Source: Myxococcales bacterium
Lineage (GTDB): Bacteria > Myxococcota_A > Polyangia > Polyangiales > Polyangiaceae
Direction of reading: 5' to 3'
Assembly: GCA_023248785.1 (NCBI GenBank)
Contig: JAHFDX010000114.1
Location: 1 to 8,985 of the forward strand
Length of the DNA stretch: 8,985 nt
Shown here: positions 6,349-8,985 of the stretch, one piece after another
Numbering within the stretch: the stretch's first letter is position 1
How the letters are laid out: the number at the start of each line of letters is the position of its first letter
Position numbers and translations under genes: made by a program
Notes under the pieces: generated by a model
The model's input: the letters and a program-made list of their open reading frames with translations, nothing else
The model's database searches: none
What the model was told of the DNA's origin: nothing

Positions 6349-8013
6349 CTATGGCGTTGAGCACGCGTACACCGCATAGCCACCGACGACATCATTGCCC
6401 GCAAGAATCTGCGTGGTTGTCCAAGCAACCGCGACGTGCGTGTCTGTCGCGGCGATTGATACGTAACCATCTCGGTACCTATTTACGAACGTTGGTACGC
6501 GTGAGTCGTTTGGCAAATAGATGTCGCGCAAGAATGACGGTCGCGTGGTTGCATTGTCGTAGACCACGACGCTTACGGAGCCAGGTTGCCCAATCGCGAA
6601 AAACGCTCGATTTTTCGACAATGCCACGTCGGTGTGCACGGTGATCCCCGTCGCGTGGGTTGTTGAGATGGCTTCCGATGCGGCTTCAGCGGAGGAGCCC
6701 AGATCGTACGCGCTCACATCCGCCACTCGACCTGGTGAATCGCTCTTGCGGCTTACGTAGGCACGCCCACCCAGGATGGCGATGGCGCCACTTGATCCAT
6801 CCAAACGCGTGGGTGTTGGGAACTTAGACAGGTCGGTTCGTGAGCTTGTGAGTGTCAGTTCGAGATTGGAGTCACCTGTCGCCGCGTCCCCCGTTTCCTC
6901 TTTGGTGGGTACAGACGTGAGAACGGCAATCGCGTCAGTACTCGCACTGATCCATACGTCACTCGACTGATCGGCGATCACGGTCCCCGTGCCTTGGAGT
7001 CCTAAGCCGTTCAGCTTCGCAATGCGCGCTTGGCCGTTGAACCGATACGCGAGCAAGTAAGAACCATCGGACAAGGCTGCAACCGACCTTGTGGGCGACA
7101 GCGTAACCTCCGCCGTCGCCCCTTCAGTCACACCGCTCTGGCCAACCTGACCTTTTGCGTCGAGCGAATACACTTCGATCCCGGCTGGCGATGCGCCACA
7201 TGGACGTCGCGCAAGGACAAGGACACCACCATTGGTGCCCATGGCCAGCCCTACGCCATCGCTCTCATCGCTTCCGGCGCATCGATTGTTCAGCGTGCCT
7301 TCGCCAAGTTTGCCAATGCCTCCGCCCTGATCGATGGGTACGATGGTGTACTTCGAGACACCTGCAGTGGCGTCAAACTCGCGGTAGGCGATGAGAAAGC
7401 CGGAAGGGCTTGCCACGATGGTGGGTGCACTCACCCGAATGTCGCTCGGTGCAAGCGGTGGCCCGAGAGGACCTGCGCCCAAGAGCTGCATCGAGCAATT
7501 CCGTCCTGCAGCGGAGTTGGCAGGGTCTACCGAAGGGACGCACCGTCCGAACGCACACGAGGTCCCCGATTTGCAACCGGACTGCGAGCCATTTGTAACA
7601 AGCGCAGTTTGAATTCGAATGGCATCTCGTGGAATTTCGGCGGACGCACACCCGGCTGCAACGACAGCGCACGATTCGTTTCGGATCGACGCTAAAAAAC
7701 CATACTTGCCCTTTGGAAGTTCGCCGAACGAAGGCGGTGCCGCATCATCGAGGCGAAAGGCGACATGCGCTCCCGTTGCGCCAGGTACGCTACCGCTCAC
7801 TACTTGCTCCGCCGACGGACAGCCGCCTGCGATAGCGGAAACTTCGACCCACGTGGCGGTGTCTGGCAAACCACTTGGCGTGACTACGGAGAACGACACC
7901 TCCGCCTTACTAAAGATGCAGCTCACGGCGCTGACGCCAACAAATACCAGCGCCACGACAAGTGATCGCAGCACGAGCACCTGTGGGATCACGGGCCTGC
8001 TTGTGAGCGTCAT
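6349..8013 (-). CDS. Putative lipoprotein with beta-propeller-like repeats
   Basis: No named family is recognised. The 554-aa product opens with a hydrophobic signal sequence (about 11-31) ending GVSAVS-C32, a plausible but non-ideal lipobox with Ala at -3. Mature sequence would therefore be lipid-anchored in the envelope. A first domain (about 33-150) is followed by a Cys-rich CKSGTSCAFGRC segment like those linking domains in myxobacterial secreted proteins. From about residue 195 to the end, recurring strands such as GFLIAYREFD, GVLVLARR, GSYLLAYRFNG and THVAVAWTT suggest a beta-propeller-type fold. The start at 8013 overlaps the upstream gene's stop as ATGA, with GGGAGA about 7 nt upstream. 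Reading further upstream in the same frame would cover the PEGA gene and is rejected. Tight coupling suggests it works with that membrane protein. Confidence 0.85.
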   Translation of the reverse strand: MTLTSRPVIPQVLVLRSLVVALVFVGVSAVSCIFSKAEVSFSVVTPSGLPDTATWVEVSAIAGGCPSAEQVVSGSVPGATGAHVAFRLDDAAPPSFGELPKGKYGFLASIRNESCAVVAAGCASAEIPRDAIRIQTALVTNGSQSGCKSGTSCAFGRCVPSVDPANSAAGRNCSMQLLGAGPLGPPLAPSDIRVSAPTIVASPSGFLIAYREFDATAGVSKYTIVPIDQGGGIGKLGEGTLNNRCAGSDESDGVGLAMGTNGGVLVLARRPCGASPAGIEVYSLDAKGQVGQSGVTEGATAEVTLSPTRSVAALSDGSYLLAYRFNGQARIAKLNGLGLQGTGTVIADQSSDVWISASTDAIAVLTSVPTKEETGDAATGDSNLELTLTSSRTDLSKFPTPTRLDGSSGAIAILGGRAYVSRKSDSPGRVADVSAYDLGSSAEAASEAISTTHATGITVHTDVALSKNRAFFAIGQPGSVSVVVYDNATTRPSFLRDIYLPNDSRVPTFVNRYRDGYVSIAATDTHVAVAWTTTQILAGNDVVGGYAVYACSTP

Positions 8014-8985
8014 GGTCGATTCTCCCGCAGCACGACCGTTTTTTCTTCTGTGATCGTGGTCGAAATGGATTTGCGAACCGGGGGATCGGACCACACGAGA
8101 GTGAGTTGGTGCGCGCCCGTTGGTACTTTTCGGCGCAGGATGGGCGAAGCTCCTAGTGGTCGATTGTTGTCGATGACTTGGTCGCAGGCAGGGATGCAAA
8201 TCACGGTAAGGAAGCCTGCGGTTGGTGCTGTCTGGGCGGTAGGGGTGGCAGTGGTGGTCGCTGTTGCGGTCGTACTCCCGACAGTTGCTGTGGCGGTTGT
8301 GGGCGGAAGCGATGTGATCGAGGTGGCAACGGGCGCGAGCGGCGACGCAGTGGAGGCAGGCGGCACCGCAGTGCCCGTGACGCCCGTGACCAGCGGTTGG
8401 GAGGAGGGCGTCGATATCGGAGGCGAGGAAATCCTCCGGTAGAATTCGCGCTTCGTATCCTTGAGCGGATTGTTGTTTGGGAGCGGCACTTCCGAGAATG
8501 GCCACAGAAACGCGACGCCCATTGACAGTAGAAACAACATGATCGCACCGAGAACGACCAGCCACAAAGGAACGCGTCGCGATCGTAAACGCACTGTCTC
8601 CTGCATCGCGCGCACCTTTGGAGGTGCTGCCGACTCGGCGTTGGTTGTATTCGGAATCGCCGGTGCGACGAGTGGAAAGCCGGGGTATTGAACCGGCGAG
8701 CCGGGGGACGGGTTTTGGTGTGGCTGCGGCGCGTTGCTCGATGCCGCGAGCGGTGAGCGCGGCCAGGCCGGAAGTGCGGACGGGGGCGCGAAGCTTGGAG
8801 GCATTGGTTGAGCGGCTAGCGGTTGAGTCTTTACGCGTGAAACCGCCGTCGGTCCCGATGCAGGTATGGGCTCCATCGGGCGCACGGATTTTGGAAGCGG
8901 CGGCCGCGAAAGTTGGCGCGCGGGCGTAGGCGCTTTGTCCGAGTCGACCGTTTCACTGAGCGGCGCGGCTGTGATCCAAGTGTCA
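8010..8985 (-). CDS. Partial single-pass membrane protein with Pro/Thr/Ala-rich linkers and C-terminal PEGA-like domain
   Basis: The frame is open to the right edge (last full codon at 8984-8982), so the N-terminus lies outside. About 324 residues are visible. Counting from the GTG at 8885, residues 1-100 are a Pro-rich, Arg-containing cytoplasmic-type region. Residues 105-128 are one membrane helix (RSRRVPLWLVVLG onwards). Residues 153-223 are a Ser/Thr/Ala/Pro-rich linker. Residues 224-289 resemble a PEGA domain: GFLTVICIPACDQVIDNN, then RPLGASPIL and VPTGAHQLTL. In Myxococcota this arrangement is typical of the C-terminal half of Hanks-type Ser/Thr kinases, whose kinase domain would lie off the edge. 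The internal GTG at 8885 may not be a real start, because the frame continues upstream with DTWITAAPLSETVDSDKAP. No kinase motif is visible, so the kinase idea is inference. Confidence 0.8.
   Translation of the reverse strand, partial: DTWITAAPLSETVDSDKAPTPARQLSRPPLPKSVRPMEPIPASGPTAVSRVKTQPLAAQPMPPSFAPPSALPAWPRSPLAASSNAPQPHQNPSPGSPVQYPGFPLVAPAIPNTTNAESAAPPKVRAMQETVRLRSRRVPLWLVVLGAIMLFLLSMGVAFLWPFSEVPLPNNNPLKDTKREFYRRISSPPISTPSSQPLVTGVTGTAVPPASTASPLAPVATSITSLPPTTATATVGSTTATATTTATPTAQTAPTAGFLTVICIPACDQVIDNNRPLGASPILRRKVPTGAHQLTLVWSDPPVRKSISTTITEEKTVVLRENRP
8214..8429 (-). repeat. Low-complexity Thr/Ala/Pro coding tract
   Basis: This segment of the PEGA-protein gene encodes an extracytoplasmic linker dominated by Thr, Ala, Pro and Ser. 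Its densest part (8220-8300) gives repeated TATA-type tetrapeptides such as TTATATV and TTATATTTA. On the plus strand it shows as repeated GTGGCGGTG/GTGGTCG units. It is a flexible spacer between the membrane helix and the PEGA-like domain, and a site where length may vary by slippage. Confidence 0.6.

Noticed and set aside
8014..8565. 184-residue upstream extension of the lipoprotein frame
   Set aside because: It has His/Arg-rich nonsense-like sequence and overlaps the PEGA-domain frame. The signal peptide starts at the ATG at 8013, which has a good ribosome site.

Overview
The window reads as chromosomal DNA of a GC-rich deltaproteobacterial-type bacterium. A Myxococcota/Polyangia-like host is my best guess. 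The guess rests on a Pro/Thr/Ala-rich single-pass protein with a C-terminal PEGA-like domain, translationally coupled to a Cys-containing lipoprotein with repetitive beta-type sequence. Both styles are common in that group. No rRNA, tRNA, CRISPR array, insertion sequence or phage gene was seen.

Layout, left to right. (1) Minus strand, cut by the left edge: a multi-pass membrane protein resembling ferric-reductase/YedZ-type heme-binding domains. (2) Minus strand: a complete MocR-type regulator, a GntR helix-turn-helix fused to an aminotransferase-like PLP domain. (3) A 75-bp divergent intergenic region. (4) Plus strand, tightly packed: a small DUF4345-like membrane protein, a DMSO-reductase-superfamily molybdopterin oxidoreductase, and an unrecognised four-helix membrane protein. 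The molybdoenzyme frame is broken near 3240. (5) Convergent to these after an 11-bp gap, on the minus strand: a DUF7009-like protein and the molybdenum cofactor guanylyltransferase MobA, joined by a 4-nt ATGA overlap. (6) Further right on the minus strand, upstream of mobA in the same direction: a 554-aa lipoprotein, and a PEGA-domain membrane protein cut by the right edge. These two are also joined by an ATGA overlap.

The centre (2218-6327) looks like a molybdoenzyme module. The enzyme needs a bis-MGD cofactor and MobA attaches the nucleotide. The flanking small membrane proteins may anchor the enzyme or assist it, and the divergent MocR protein may control the operon. The catalytic gene has both halves well conserved but in different frames. 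It is therefore either a very recent pseudogene or carries a sequence error. I see no convincing undescribed system. The best leads are the frameshift, the DUF7009-MobA pair facing the molybdoenzyme, and the unrecognised four-helix protein coupled to it.
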